A DNA stretch of 56,194 nucleotides from an uncultured Bacteroidales bacterium (lineage in GTDB: Bacteria; Bacteroidota; Bacteroidia; Bacteroidales; UBA932): the NCBI GenBank assembly GCA_900317845.1, contig ONII01000018.1:1-56194 (forward strand), read 5' to 3'. The stretch's first letter is position 1; each line of letters starts with the position of its first letter. The notes beneath the pieces were generated by a model. The model worked only from the letters and a program-made list of their open reading frames with translations, did not search any database and was not told where the DNA came from. Of this stretch, positions 35,393 through 44,599 are shown piece by piece. The position numbers and the translations under genes were made by a program.

Positions 35393-35440
35393 TCCATGGA
35401 CCCTCGGCGACACAATTTTGGTGGCCGCTAAGCGGTGGAG

Positions 35441-38400
35441 CTAACGACCTGCAACCGTGAGGGCGGGATGATAGGCGGAGTTGGCGCGGTAGTGGGGGGC
35501 GTAGAGGGACTCGATCTCCACCACGGGCGCCTGGAAGCGGCCGGCCTGCTGCACGTAGAAGGTCTCGGTGAGTTCCGTGTTCTCCTCCGGGTAAGAGTCA
35601 AAGTAATACTCTGTGGCAGAAGCCTTTACATTCCGATATCCCTGCGGGACAAAACCCCACACAAAGCCGGAACGGAGCGGGCGGATGAAGCCATAGCCCA
35701 CATGTCCGGAGAGTTGCTGCACCGGCTGCAACGAGGCCTCGCGACCCGCCGTGAGCCTGACGAAGCTGCGGTTCTCCCCGTTCCAGATCTTGTACTTCAC
35801 CACAATCTTATCCCCCACGGCCACCGGGTCGCCGGGCTTAAGCTCCACGTCACTCCCCTCTTTATAGAACTTCCGCTCCAGTTTGAAACCGTTGCCGGCC
35901 GCCTTGATGTCCTTGAACGGGGCCCGATACGTTCCGGACAGCGCCAGTACGCGGGTGTTCAGGACCGCCGGAGAGCCATCCAGAATGGAGGTAATGGCGT
36001 CGATGTACGCCGGCTCGGTGTCCCAGTGCTGGGTTTCCTTCTGCAGCATGAGCCAAAGGCGGATGCCGTCGGCAATGGCGGCAGGAGATTCCCGGTCGGA
36101 GCCGGGAATGACGGATACTGCCAGCAGATCGCACAGGAGGGCGTGGGCGTAGGCTTCGCTTTCCATGAGTCCGCGCCAGGGCATGACGGCGTTGGGATAG
36201 TAGTAGCCGCCGGAAGGATGCGACACAGCATATTCCACCAGCGACAGCAAGTCTGCCTGCATGGATTTTTCCAGTTTGGCGCGGGTGCCCAGCAACACAC
36301 CCCAGGCCTGGGCCAAGGCAATGCCGCCTTCCCGCTCCAGGAGGTTCCGGAGCGTAAGCAGCCGACGGCTCTTCTCCAGGATGCGACCCTGCAAGCCCCG
36401 TCCGTCCTTCTTACCCGGCGTCAGATAGTCCTTGGCCCATTTGGCAAACGTTTTAAAACGTTTTTTATCCGTTTCCGAAACGGGTTTCACCTGGAAGGGC
36501 ACATTCGCATACAGTGCACGCACGTGCAGGTACTGGGCATCGGAAAGGCCGCCGCACCAGTACGGACGCTCGGCGCCAAACTGCACGGTGTCCAGGTATT
36601 TGACGGCCGATGTCATCTCCGGCACCTCGAATCCACGGTCGCGCAGCTTGGCCATCCGCTCCAGCATTACGGCCGTGATGGCCGGCGAGGAATGCATGCC
36701 TTCGAACCAGCCGAAGCCACCGTCTGCGTTGCGGCAGGAGAGGATCTTCTCCAGAAGAGATTCCCGGTCAGGGCCGGGAATGACCCGGTCGGAGCCGGGA
36801 ATGACACCGGTTCCGTCATGCCCGGCCTGACCGGGCATCCCCAGCCGGGAGGCCAGGAGAGAAACGTACCAGGCCTCGGAGAGGGAGAGAACGTCTTTCC
36901 CCTGGGGCACCACATGGGAGGGAATGGCGTCGCGGACCATATCCAGCACAGTGATTTCACGAAGGGTGGCGGCCGATGCCGGCAGGTTCACGAACTGCGA
37001 ACGCAGGTGCTGCAGCAGGGCCTCGCGGTCCATGCCGTCCAGCAGCACGGCCGAATGGGCCTCCGTAAGGGTTTGGGCCGAGGGGAGGACGGGGACGGTC
37101 ACCTGGACGGCGTCGGAGAATTCGGCGGCCTTGAAGATTGCCTTCAGGGTGAGAGATTCCCGGTCGGAGCCGGGAATGACGGAAGGGGCGGTGATGCGGA
37201 AGCGATGGCTCACGCTGGCGCCGGGTTGTACGGTCACGGGCACCATCTGCGAGCTCACGGGCTTACCGGGCTCGGAGAGCACCAGGACAAGGGTTCCTGA
37301 AACCGGCTTGTCGGAAATGCTGGACACGGTGACGGCCGCATCGTACACATCGCCCTCGTACAGGAACCGCGGTTCCACCAGGCTCACCTTCACCGGAATA
37401 GAAACCACCATCTCATTCTCTATCAACGCATTATGCATGGCAGCGTCGTGCGCATAGGCCCGTACATAGAAGGTCGATAACTTATCGGAAGTCTTGAAGC
37501 TAAAGTTCAGCGTTCCATCCGCAGAAGGCCGCAGATGCGGCTGGAAGGTGAGCGCGCTGGCAAAGTCGGTGCGCACGGGAACATCGGCATCGGCCTCTCC
37601 CCCGGCCATCTTGTCCGCCCTGCCGTAGGCCACCACGGCATCGGCCTTGCTGTCGGCAAGCTCTTCCGCGGCGGCATATTCGAGCTCCACATCGGAAGCC
37701 ATGGGCGTAGCGTTCATCATCATCTTACCGCCGGCACGCATCAGGATGGGACGGAAGCGATGCTCCTCCCCTACCACCCCGCACACGGGCGTAATCCAAA
37801 TCTCCGGCACGCCATAGTCAAATGCGCTCACCTGCGGCCAGTCATTCTCCGCCACGGCATCCAGGCTCTTGTCCCAGGCCGCCACCAGCACCTCTGCGTC
37901 AGGTGCGGTAGTAAGGGCAAACGTGTACTGCGTGCCAGGATAGGCTTTGTCGTGGAAGCGCGTAAACTGCAGCGGCAGCGTATAGCGGCTCTTTTCCCGC
38001 CGATACTCCTGGTCATAGCTCACGGATGCTCCGCCCAGGAAGTAGAACACCTGCAGGCGCACGGCATCCGGCCAAGCCTTCCCGTAGGCGAACGAAACCT
38101 CCTCCAGATGACCATCGGCAACAACAACCGACTTATAATCAAGCAATTGTTCGCCGTCGCCATACACCATCACCTGGGCATAGGCGGTGCCCTCATTGGT
38201 GCCGATACGGGCGCTCACCGCCCCGCCATCGGCCACCGTTGCCGCGCCCGGAATAAACACCCGGCGGACCTGCGGAACCAGTTCGGATGTCTGAGGCAGG
38301 AGGCAGAACACGGCAAAACGCTCCTCAGCGCTCGCCTTCTTTCCGCCCTTGCTCTCCCCTTCTACGCGCGCGTGTACCTTATAGTATCCACTGCCGGGCA

Positions 38401-40663
38401 GTTCCACGGAGAAACTGCTCCCGGACTGCACTTGCCCGGATGCCAGCACTGAGCCACTGGCCGTAAGCACCTGGAAACCAACCGGTAACGGGACCACATG
38501 GCCATCCTCGTCCAGGGCTTTCAGCGTCATGCTCAGGGTCTTATGCAGAATCGTAAAACTGGGGATATACCGCTCTTCCCCTTCTTGACGGACGGCCTCC
38601 AGCTCCACCGGGGCGGCATCGTCCACGGAAGCGTCAATTTCTACCTCGTCGCCCACATAGAAGCCCTTGCCAAAGCTGCGGGTTTCCCCGGTGAAGTCTG
38701 TCACCGTGACGGCGGCATGGTAATAGCCCGTTTCGCGAGTGGGGAAGGCAAAATGGAAGCTGCTGCCGGCATCGGCCTCCTGCTCCCCTTCAAAGACCGG
38801 CGAACCATAGCGCTCCACCTTCACGGCAACACGTGCGCCGGCGAGGCTGTGGCCGGAGAAGCTCTTCAGCCGGCCGCTCACGGGAATGCTGTCCCCGGCC
38901 ATGTAAAATTCCTCCAGCTTGTCGAAGACGAGTTCGTAGGTAGGAAGCACAAACTCATCGACCCGGAAAGACTCGTACGCAAGCTCGTCCACTTCCAGGG
39001 CAAACAGGCCGTTGCGAAGGCCTTTAGGCAGCACAAAACGGCCCGATACCGCGCCAAACGCATTGGTGGTAAGTTTTTGACTATTAAGCCGATTGCCCTC
39101 GGAATCCAGCAGCCGCACCTCCACGGAACGGCCTTTGCAAACCGCGAAGCTCCGCGCCGGATTCCCTTCAAACACCACCGCCTTGAAACGGACGGTGTCG
39201 CCGGGATGATACGCCCCCTGATCCTTATAGAGGTAGCACTGCGTGGAACCCTTGCCTGCATATTCCACGCGGGGTTCCCGCAGGCTCACCGGCCGCGACT
39301 TCCGCTCGCCGCTCACCGCCACCACCTCATAATAGCCCTTGCCGCCCATCTCCTTGACAAAGGCCGATGGCAGCGTGGTGAAACCGCTGAGTTTGAGGGA
39401 GGTTTTGGCCACCTCGCGGTCTCCTTTCATCAGTAGCAGCGTCACCTTGGAAAGGGGCTCACCGCTCTTGTAGTCGGCCACATAAACGGCCGGTCCGCGG
39501 CTGTCCGTGCGCGAGGCTATAGACAGCGTATACTGCGTGTAATGGGTCTGGGCCGATAATTTTCCGTTCACCGCCTCCACGGTATAGTCTCCGTCTACGA
39601 GTTTGGGCAGGGCCACAGAGAGGGTGTCCCATACGTAGAAGCTTTCCTTTTCATTCTTTAACTTCCAGGTTTTCAGGGACTTTTTGCCCTCCCGGAGCGT
39701 AACGCCCACCCCGGGGAGGTTGCGGAGCAGCACCCGGATTTGTCCGTCCGTCACGCTCACCGCTACATCGCTGGCCGCAAGCGTGCCAATGAGGCTCTCC
39801 GCGCCATGGCAGGCATCGGCGATAACGGCCTCCGAACCGGTATAGGCCTGGCGTTCCTTCTCCAGCGCACGGGCCGAGTTACACAGCGAAGCATAAGCGG
39901 CGCTACTGCCCTTCTGCGCATCCAGGTCTTCTTTCCGCATCTGGAGTAAATCGGCCTTGGGGAACAGCGAAACGGCTTTCCCTTCATATTTTTTGGCAAG
40001 AAGGCCCAGGGCCTGCCGCCGCTCCTCCCACTGCTCCTTCGGGTAATAGCGCGAGCGCACGGCATAATAGGCCAGGGCGGCCTCCGAGGGATATCGGCCC
40101 TCCACTTCCTGCGACAGGGCCTGGTAAATCGCGTCTTTTTCCGAGACCGAGCGGCTGGAAAGCAGGCGCCATAGGACATACTCGCGGTCGCCAGCGATAA
40201 AACGCGGCAGGGCGCCGCCCAGATACCCGCCGGCATCGGCATAAAATCCGCTTGTCCGGCCTTTGAACCCGTCCGGGTGGGCCTGTACGTACGCCCACAG
40301 CGCCTCCGTAGAGGCATATTGCCACCGGCTCATCCACTGGAAAGTGACGATAGGCTCGTCAAAGGCGGCTATCTCCTCTTCCAGAGCCTTGTTCAAGGCA
40401 TCACGCTGCTTCCAGTCCCGCCGCTGGACAGTGCTCACATACAGCGTAGCGGCATCGTAAAAGTCCAGCGGAAGGTGCTGCTGCAGGGCCTCCTGCTTGA
40501 TTTGCGAGAGGACCTGGGCTTCCAGCTGCGGGCGGTCCGCCTTATGGGCGGCGTCGTATTTTTTCCAAAGGGAGGTTAGGCTGTGACCGTCATTCATGGG
40601 CTGTGCAATAGCAACGATGCCGGCAAGCAGCGCCAGCATACAAGTGAATCCTATTTTCTTCAT
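35441..40663 (-). CDS. Alpha-2-macroglobulin family protein without thioester motif
   Basis: 1740-residue secreted envelope protein with a cleavable signal peptide (MKKIGFTCMLALLAGIVAIA, cleavage before Gln) and no lipobox. The MG2-like region includes AGKGSTQCYLYKDQGAYHPG followed by DTVRFKAVVFEG; the A2M signature region reads VSIPVKVSLVEPRFLYEGD; the alpha/alpha toroid is visible around NADGGFGWFEGMHSSPAITA. No CxEQ motif is present in the toroid, unlike the homologue at 3888-8939, so covalent capture is unlikely. Five palindromic elements are inserted in frame (36087-36114, 36759-36840, 37155-37182), adding peptides such as VIPGSDRES. It follows folC by 47 bases on the same strand. Function inferred only: protease snare or envelope structural role. 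Confidence 0.9.
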   Translation of the reverse strand: MKKIGFTCMLALLAGIVAIAQPMNDGHSLTSLWKKYDAAHKADRPQLEAQVLSQIKQEALQQHLPLDFYDAATLYVSTVQRRDWKQRDALNKALEEEIAAFDEPIVTFQWMSRWQYASTEALWAYVQAHPDGFKGRTSGFYADAGGYLGGALPRFIAGDREYVLWRLLSSRSVSEKDAIYQALSQEVEGRYPSEAALAYYAVRSRYYPKEQWEERRQALGLLAKKYEGKAVSLFPKADLLQMRKEDLDAQKGSSAAYASLCNSARALEKERQAYTGSEAVIADACHGAESLIGTLAASDVAVSVTDGQIRVLLRNLPGVGVTLREGKKSLKTWKLKNEKESFYVWDTLSVALPKLVDGDYTVEAVNGKLSAQTHYTQYTLSIASRTDSRGPAVYVADYKSGEPLSKVTLLLMKGDREVAKTSLKLSGFTTLPSAFVKEMGGKGYYEVVAVSGERKSRPVSLREPRVEYAGKGSTQCYLYKDQGAYHPGDTVRFKAVVFEGNPARSFAVCKGRSVEVRLLDSEGNRLNSQKLTTNAFGAVSGRFVLPKGLRNGLFALEVDELAYESFRVDEFVLPTYELVFDKLEEFYMAGDSIPVSGRLKSFSGHSLAGARVAVKVERYGSPVFEGEQEADAGSSFHFAFPTRETGYYHAAVTVTDFTGETRSFGKGFYVGDEVEIDASVDDAAPVELEAVRQEGEERYIPSFTILHKTLSMTLKALDEDGHVVPLPVGFQVLTASGSVLASGQVQSGSSFSVELPGSGYYKVHARVEGESKGGKKASAEERFAVFCLLPQTSELVPQVRRVFIPGAATVADGGAVSARIGTNEGTAYAQVMVYGDGEQLLDYKSVVVADGHLEEVSFAYGKAWPDAVRLQVFYFLGGASVSYDQEYRREKSRYTLPLQFTRFHDKAYPGTQYTFALTTAPDAEVLVAAWDKSLDAVAENDWPQVSAFDYGVPEIWITPVCGVVGEEHRFRPILMRAGGKMMMNATPMASDVELEYAAAEELADSKADAVVAYGRADKMAGGEADADVPVRTDFASALTFQPHLRPSADGTLNFSFKTSDKLSTFYVRAYAHDAAMHNALIENEMVVSIPVKVSLVEPRFLYEGDVYDAAVTVSSISDKPVSGTLVLVLSEPGKPVSSQMVPVTVQPGASVSHRFRITAPSVIPGSDRESLTLKAIFKAAEFSDAVQVTVPVLPSAQTLTEAHSAVLLDGMDREALLQHLRSQFVNLPASAATLREITVLDMVRDAIPSHVVPQGKDVLSLSEAWYVSLLASRLGMPGQAGHDGTGVIPGSDRVIPGPDRESLLEKILSCRNADGGFGWFEGMHSSPAITAVMLERMAKLRDRGFEVPEMTSAVKYLDTVQFGAERPYWCGGLSDAQYLHVRALYANVPFQVKPVSETDKKRFKTFAKWAKDYLTPGKKDGRGLQGRILEKSRRLLTLRNLLEREGGIALAQAWGVLLGTRAKLEKSMQADLLSLVEYAVSHPSGGYYYPNAVMPWRGLMESEAYAHALLCDLLAVSVIPGSDRESPAAIADGIRLWLMLQKETQHWDTEPAYIDAITSILDGSPAVLNTRVLALSGTYRAPFKDIKAAGNGFKLERKFYKEGSDVELKPGDPVAVGDKIVVKYKIWNGENRSFVRLTAGREASLQPVQQLSGHVGYGFIRPLRSGFVWGFVPQGYRNVKASATEYYFDSYPEENTELTETFYVQQAGRFQAPVVEIESLYAPHYRANSAYHPALTVAGR
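36087..36114. repeat. In-frame palindromic element, copy 1 in macroglobulin gene
   Basis: GATTCCCGGTCGGAGCCGGG followed by AATGACGG; on the coding strand it reads VIPGSDRES. The CCCGG/CCGGG core is an inverted repeat. Shared with copies at 36759, 36783 and 37155 and with part of the pbpC insert. Confidence 0.9.
36759..36840. repeat. Cluster of three in-frame palindromic elements in macroglobulin gene
   Basis: Two ATTCCCGG...CCGGGAATGAC copies (36759-36784 and 36783-36805) and one CATGCCCGGCCTGACCGGGC copy (36813-36840) are adjacent. Together they encode MPGQAGHDGTGVIPGSDR and VIPGPDRES. Both palindrome types also occur in pbpC at 10722-10799, with the same peptide MPGQAGHDG. Confidence 0.9.
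37155..37182. repeat. In-frame palindromic element, last copy in macroglobulin gene
   Basis: Identical over 28 bases to the element at 36087-36114 (GATTCCCGGTCGGAGCCGGG plus AATGACGG), 1068 bases apart; encodes VIPGSDRES again. Confidence 0.9.
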
Positions 40664-40710
40664 AGTATCGCATTCTTTGGTCCTGTGAAGAACAAGAACA
40701 AGTATCGTAC

Positions 40711-42069
40711 CTATTTGAATAGAGGCAGTGCCTCCGCCACCACAAAGGTGCTGCCGCCAATGTAAATGAGCGGCGGGGCCGGGGTCTCGGCCGATGCGCT
40801 CCGGCTCAACTGCGTGGACAGGTTCTGGGCCAGTTGAACGGCCATTTGCACGGCAAGACGCACGGAAGTAAAGGCATACGCACGGGGCGTCTGCGGGGCG
40901 CGGAAGGCATTGAACCGGCGCAGGATTTCGTCCGCCGGGAGGGCGCGGGGCGTATCCGGGGCCGTAAAAATATAGGTAGCATCCTCCGGCATGAGCGGCA
41001 GGATAGCGTCCAGGTCTTTATCGGCCATAATGCCGTACACCACAATAAGCGACGAATACGAGCCGCCCGCTACCATTTCCTCCAGCTGATGGAAATTGTG
41101 CTGCAGCGCATGGGCGTTGTGGCCGATATCCGCAATAACGTACGGCTGGGTGGAAAGGCGTTCCCATCGGCCATGGAAATGCATATTACGGGCCGTATGG
41201 ATGATACCGTCCATGACGGCGGCATTGTTCCGGAGCGGCGCAAAGGCGTCCTGCTCCCGGAGGATGTCCACGGCGGCAAGCACCGTCCTCAGGTTCTTCT
41301 CCTGCACCTTGGCCTGCAGGTCCATCTGCCGGAGCATCTGCGCGTGGCTTGCCCACAGGGACGGTTTTACCCTATCCGCGAAGGTGAGCGGACAGAACAT
41401 CCATGCAATCTCGCCAAACACCGAAGCGGTTTCCTCCTGGAGTTCCCCTACCAGCGCCGGAACGCCCTCCTTGAAAATGCCCGCCTTTTCCGCCGCGATT
41501 TCCGGCAGCGTATGGCCCAGGAGCGCGCAATGGTCCAGGCCGATGGACGTGACAACAGTCAGCTCCGGCTGCTCAAGAATATTGGTGGAATCCAGGCGTC
41601 CGCCAAGGCCCGTTTCTATGATGGCGACATCCACCTTCTGTGCGGCAAACCAGCTGAAACAGAGACCGGTAGTGATTTCGAAGAAGGAAAGCCCGTGCGC
41701 GGTAATCCAGTTCATCCACTGCGTGAGGAAAGTAAACACGTACTCCTTGGGGATAAGCTCCCCGTTCACGCACATGCGCTCGCGGAAGTCGATAAGGTGC
41801 GGCGAGGTAAAAAGGCCGGTCTTGAGGCCACAGGAAGCGCAGGCCGATGCCAGCATGTTGGCTACCGACCCCTTGCCGTTGGTGCCGGCCACATGGACGC
41901 TCCGGAACTTGCGCGAAGGGTTGCCCAGGGCATCCTCAAAGGCTCGCATGCGCTCCAGTCCGGGTTTATAGGCACCCGATGTAAAGCCGTCTTTTTGCAC
42001 CGAGGGGAATCGGTGGAAAATATCTTGAACAAGTTGCAGATACGCTGCTTCTGAATAATTTACTTCCAT
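40711..42069 (-). CDS. folC: Bifunctional folylpolyglutamate/dihydrofolate synthase
   Basis: 452-residue cytosolic Mur-ligase-like enzyme adding glutamate to dihydropteroate and tetrahydrofolates. Motifs: P-loop HVAGTNGKGSVANMLAS, TGLFTSPHLIDFRERMCVNG, VAIIETGLGGRLDSTN, and the substrate loop GRWERLSTQPYVIADIGHNA. The start at 42069 (MEVNYSEAAYL) is preferred over an ATG at 42135: the extra 22 residues are not family-like and would cover the divergent promoter. The -7 box ends 7 bases before the chosen ATG. Likely co-transcribed with the macroglobulin gene 47 bases downstream. Confidence 0.95.
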   Translation of the reverse strand: MEVNYSEAAYLQLVQDIFHRFPSVQKDGFTSGAYKPGLERMRAFEDALGNPSRKFRSVHVAGTNGKGSVANMLASACASCGLKTGLFTSPHLIDFRERMCVNGELIPKEYVFTFLTQWMNWITAHGLSFFEITTGLCFSWFAAQKVDVAIIETGLGGRLDSTNILEQPELTVVTSIGLDHCALLGHTLPEIAAEKAGIFKEGVPALVGELQEETASVFGEIAWMFCPLTFADRVKPSLWASHAQMLRQMDLQAKVQEKNLRTVLAAVDILREQDAFAPLRNNAAVMDGIIHTARNMHFHGRWERLSTQPYVIADIGHNAHALQHNFHQLEEMVAGGSYSSLIVVYGIMADKDLDAILPLMPEDATYIFTAPDTPRALPADEILRRFNAFRAPQTPRAYAFTSVRLAVQMAVQLAQNLSTQLSRSASAETPAPPLIYIGGSTFVVAEALPLFK

Positions 42070-42076
42070 TACTTCG

Positions 42077-42129
42077 CAAATATACAAAAAAAGCGCGTTT
42101 GTAGTTCTGCCGATTTTTATGTAATTTTG
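42077..42129. promoter_or_regulatory. Divergent promoters of folC (minus) and the PurL-like gene (plus)
   Basis: Plus: TTTG (42098-42101), 20 bases, TAATTTTG (42122-42129), with the ATG only 4 bases later. Minus: TATATTTG (complement of 42077-42084), with the folC ATG 7 bases later and no clear -33 element. Both mRNAs would start at or next to their initiation codons. Confidence 0.65.
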
Positions 42130-42133
42130 AGCC

Positions 42134-43246
42134 ATGACAGATTTGCTTCATAGCAATTATATCATAGACGGGGTGCAAATGACCCTGTCTCCGGAGCGCA
42201 TGCTGCGGGAGTGCACCGTGGAAGCGCCTGCAGAACAGGATGCCCCCGCGGAAACCCTTGCCGATGAAACCCTGGACCTGCGTCCGGACAACTTCCAGTT
42301 CAAAGAGAGTTCCGTGGCCTCGTATGCCAGGGCCATCGGGGAAAAACGTGTTTTCCCGCTGCCTTTCGCGGCATCTTATACCGCCGGGAAGGTGGCGCAG
42401 GCCCTCGTGGATGCCATCTGGATGGCCGGCCACTTCCGCCTGGGGGATCTCACCCTCAAGGCCGAGTGGAAGTGGAACTGCAAGCAAATGGGAGACGCCG
42501 CCGCATTTTATCACTCGGTAGAAAGCGCCTGCGACTATCTGGACGCCATGGGCGTCAAAATGGACAAGTACAGCCTGTGCAGCGGTGCGCCTTCCGTGAG
42601 TTTCAAAGCCCTTACCATGGCAGAGGAAGATGCCCCGGAAGAGGAAGAAGTGTCGCTCCTACGGGAACTGCCGTTCCGTACCGCCAATCCGCGCATTTCC
42701 CGGAGGCGCAAGGCATCGGCCACTTTTGTTCCGGAAAAGAGCGACTGGCTGCTGTACATTCCCTTCGACCCCTGCGATTACCGGCTGGGCGGCAGTGCGC
42801 TGGCACAGGCCGTGGGGGCGCAACCCAGCACCGCGCCGGACATCTCGGATGCAGACTATTTCATTGACTGCTATGAGGTGGTGCGGGAACTGGTAGAAGA
42901 CGGCGTGGTAAAGGCCGGCGCAACGGTGGGGGATGGCGGGCTCATGACCTGCCTTCGCAAAATGGCCGGCGGCGGCACTGGGGCAGACATCAGCATCCAG
43001 GGCGTGTGCAAGGCGTACGGAGAGGATTCCCAGGTGCGGGTCCTCTTTGCAGAAGTGCCGGGCGTGGTGTTGCAAATTGCCGATATCGACTATGACTATG
43101 TAGACGCAGAACTCATTCTGCAAGACGTTGTATACTTCCCGCTGGGTCATCCTGCGCCCGGGCGCTCTTCCGTGCGGCTCACCGAAGCCGTAGAAATTCC
43201 GCAAATCCTTGAGTCTCTGTTAAATACGCTGGAAGGAGAAGATTAA
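42134..43246 (+). CDS. Stand-alone PurL-like AIRS-domain protein (degenerate FGAM synthase half)
   Basis: 370-residue cytosolic protein. The C-terminal part resembles the second AIR-synthase domain of phosphoribosylformylglycinamidine synthase: YEVVRELVEDGVVKAGATVG then DGGLMTCLRKMAGGGTGADI corresponds to the SDGGL...EMA...G(L/A)DI motif of PurL, and RVLFAEVPGVVLQI to its LFNEELGAVLQV. Upstream, CDYLDAMGVKMDKYSLCSG sits where PurL has a DGGKDSLSM ATP/Mg loop, but the key acidic residues are missing. No glutaminase or first AIRS domain is present, so it is probably not an active FGAM synthase and may be a subunit or a repurposed paralogue. Stop and phoH start overlap (TAATG). Confidence 0.6.
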   Translation: MTDLLHSNYIIDGVQMTLSPERMLRECTVEAPAEQDAPAETLADETLDLRPDNFQFKESSVASYARAIGEKRVFPLPFAASYTAGKVAQALVDAIWMAGHFRLGDLTLKAEWKWNCKQMGDAAAFYHSVESACDYLDAMGVKMDKYSLCSGAPSVSFKALTMAEEDAPEEEEVSLLRELPFRTANPRISRRRKASATFVPEKSDWLLYIPFDPCDYRLGGSALAQAVGAQPSTAPDISDADYFIDCYEVVRELVEDGVVKAGATVGDGGLMTCLRKMAGGGTGADISIQGVCKAYGEDSQVRVLFAEVPGVVLQIADIDYDYVDAELILQDVVYFPLGHPAPGRSSVRLTEAVEIPQILESLLNTLEGED

Positions 43247-44571
43247 TGGCCAAAATCTTTGTTCTTGACACCAACATTATCCTGCACGACTACAAAAGCG
43301 TGCGGCATTTCCAGGACAACGACATTGTGATTCCCATTGCCGTCATTGAGGAACTGGATAAGTTTAAAAAAGGCAACGACGCCCTCTCGTTCAACGCGCG
43401 TGCCTTCATGCGGGACATCAACAAACTCACAGACAAACAGGCGTTTGGGCCACGCGGCGTTCCGCTAGGCGGCAAGCTCGGGTACATCAAGATAGAGCCC
43501 AACCACCCTTTTGCGCCGGAGTTTCAGGACCTCTTCCGGGACGATATCCAGGACCACCGGATCCTGTCCACCGCCATGTGGGTGCGGGACCAGCATCCGG
43601 ACCAGTTTGTGGCGCTGGTCACCAAGGACATCAATTTGCGCCTCAAGGCCAAGGCGGCCGGCATGGAAGCACAGGATTACCTGCGGGGCCGTGTGGACAA
43701 TGAGGTCATGGAAAGCCTTGAGCGTGAAGTGGTTGTGGTAGAAGCATCGTCAGAGGCGGTGCAGCGCCTGGCCTACGGGCAGGACAACTGCCTGCCGTGG
43801 AAGGAGGTTGCCGCCAAGGAACCCCGACCCAACCAGCTGTACAAGTTTTCCCTGGGCGGGGAAACCATTTGCGGCCGGTACGACGCTTCCCGGGGCGTGA
43901 TTGCCCTGGTGCGGGCGCATACGGCCTATGGCATCCGGCCCCGCAACGACGAACAGAAGTTTGCGCTGGACGCCTGCCTGAACCCGGCCATTCCGCTGGT
44001 ATCGCTCACCGGCGGCGCCGGCACAGGCAAAACGCTGCTGGCCCTGGCGGCCGCGCTGGAGCAGGCAGAGGACTACGACCAAATTATTCTGAGCCGGCCC
44101 ACCGTGGTGCTGGGTGGCCAGGACATCGGCTTTTTGCCCGGTGACCAAAAGAGCAAGATGGGCCCGTACGTGCAGCCGCTCATGGACAACCTGGACGTGA
44201 TTAAACGCTGTTTCAAGCCCGGCAGCAAGCAGGCCCTCAAGATTGAGGCCATGCTCAAGGATGAACGCCTTTTGATTTCTCCCCTGGCCTATATCCGCGG
44301 CCGCTCCCTGGGGAAGGTGTATTTCATTGTGGATGAGGCCCAGAACCTCACCCCGCACGAGGTAAAAACCATCATCACCCGCGCCGGGGAAGGCACCAAG
44401 ATGGTCTTCACCGGCGATGTCTTCCAAATTGACCAGCCCTACCTGGACCAGTGGTCCAACGGCCTCACCCACCTGGGAGAGAAAATGGCTGGCCAGCGGC
44501 TCTTCGAGCACGTCTTCCTGCGCAAAGGCGAGCGCTCTCCCCTCTCCGACATCGCCGCCAAACTGCTGTAG
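43246..44571 (+). CDS. PIN domain-PhoH family ATPase
   Basis: 441 residues. The N-terminal PIN ribonuclease-like domain starts KIFVLDTNIILHD and has VIPIAVIEELDKFKKG and DHRILSTAMWV acidic sites. The PhoH domain has Walker A GGAGTGKT at residues 256-263, VVLGGQDIGFLPG, Walker B VYFIVDEAQNLTP and TGDVFQIDQPYLD. Family members combine RNA helicase-type ATPase and RNase activity and are often linked to toxin-antitoxin or RNA turnover roles. It overlaps the PurL-like gene by one base, so the two are translationally coupled. The function of the pair is not known. Confidence 0.92.
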   Translation: MAKIFVLDTNIILHDYKSVRHFQDNDIVIPIAVIEELDKFKKGNDALSFNARAFMRDINKLTDKQAFGPRGVPLGGKLGYIKIEPNHPFAPEFQDLFRDDIQDHRILSTAMWVRDQHPDQFVALVTKDINLRLKAKAAGMEAQDYLRGRVDNEVMESLEREVVVVEASSEAVQRLAYGQDNCLPWKEVAAKEPRPNQLYKFSLGGETICGRYDASRGVIALVRAHTAYGIRPRNDEQKFALDACLNPAIPLVSLTGGAGTGKTLLALAAALEQAEDYDQIILSRPTVVLGGQDIGFLPGDQKSKMGPYVQPLMDNLDVIKRCFKPGSKQALKIEAMLKDERLLISPLAYIRGRSLGKVYFIVDEAQNLTPHEVKTIITRAGEGTKMVFTGDVFQIDQPYLDQWSNGLTHLGEKMAGQRLFEHVFLRKGERSPLSDIAAKLL

Positions 44572-44599
44572 CGCCTCCCGCCGCCAGCACCGTTTGCCG

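Noticed and set aside
35393-35440. Toxin gene partner for the antitoxin
   Set aside because: There are only 48 bases before the macroglobulin stop and no open frame on the plus strand fits a toxin.
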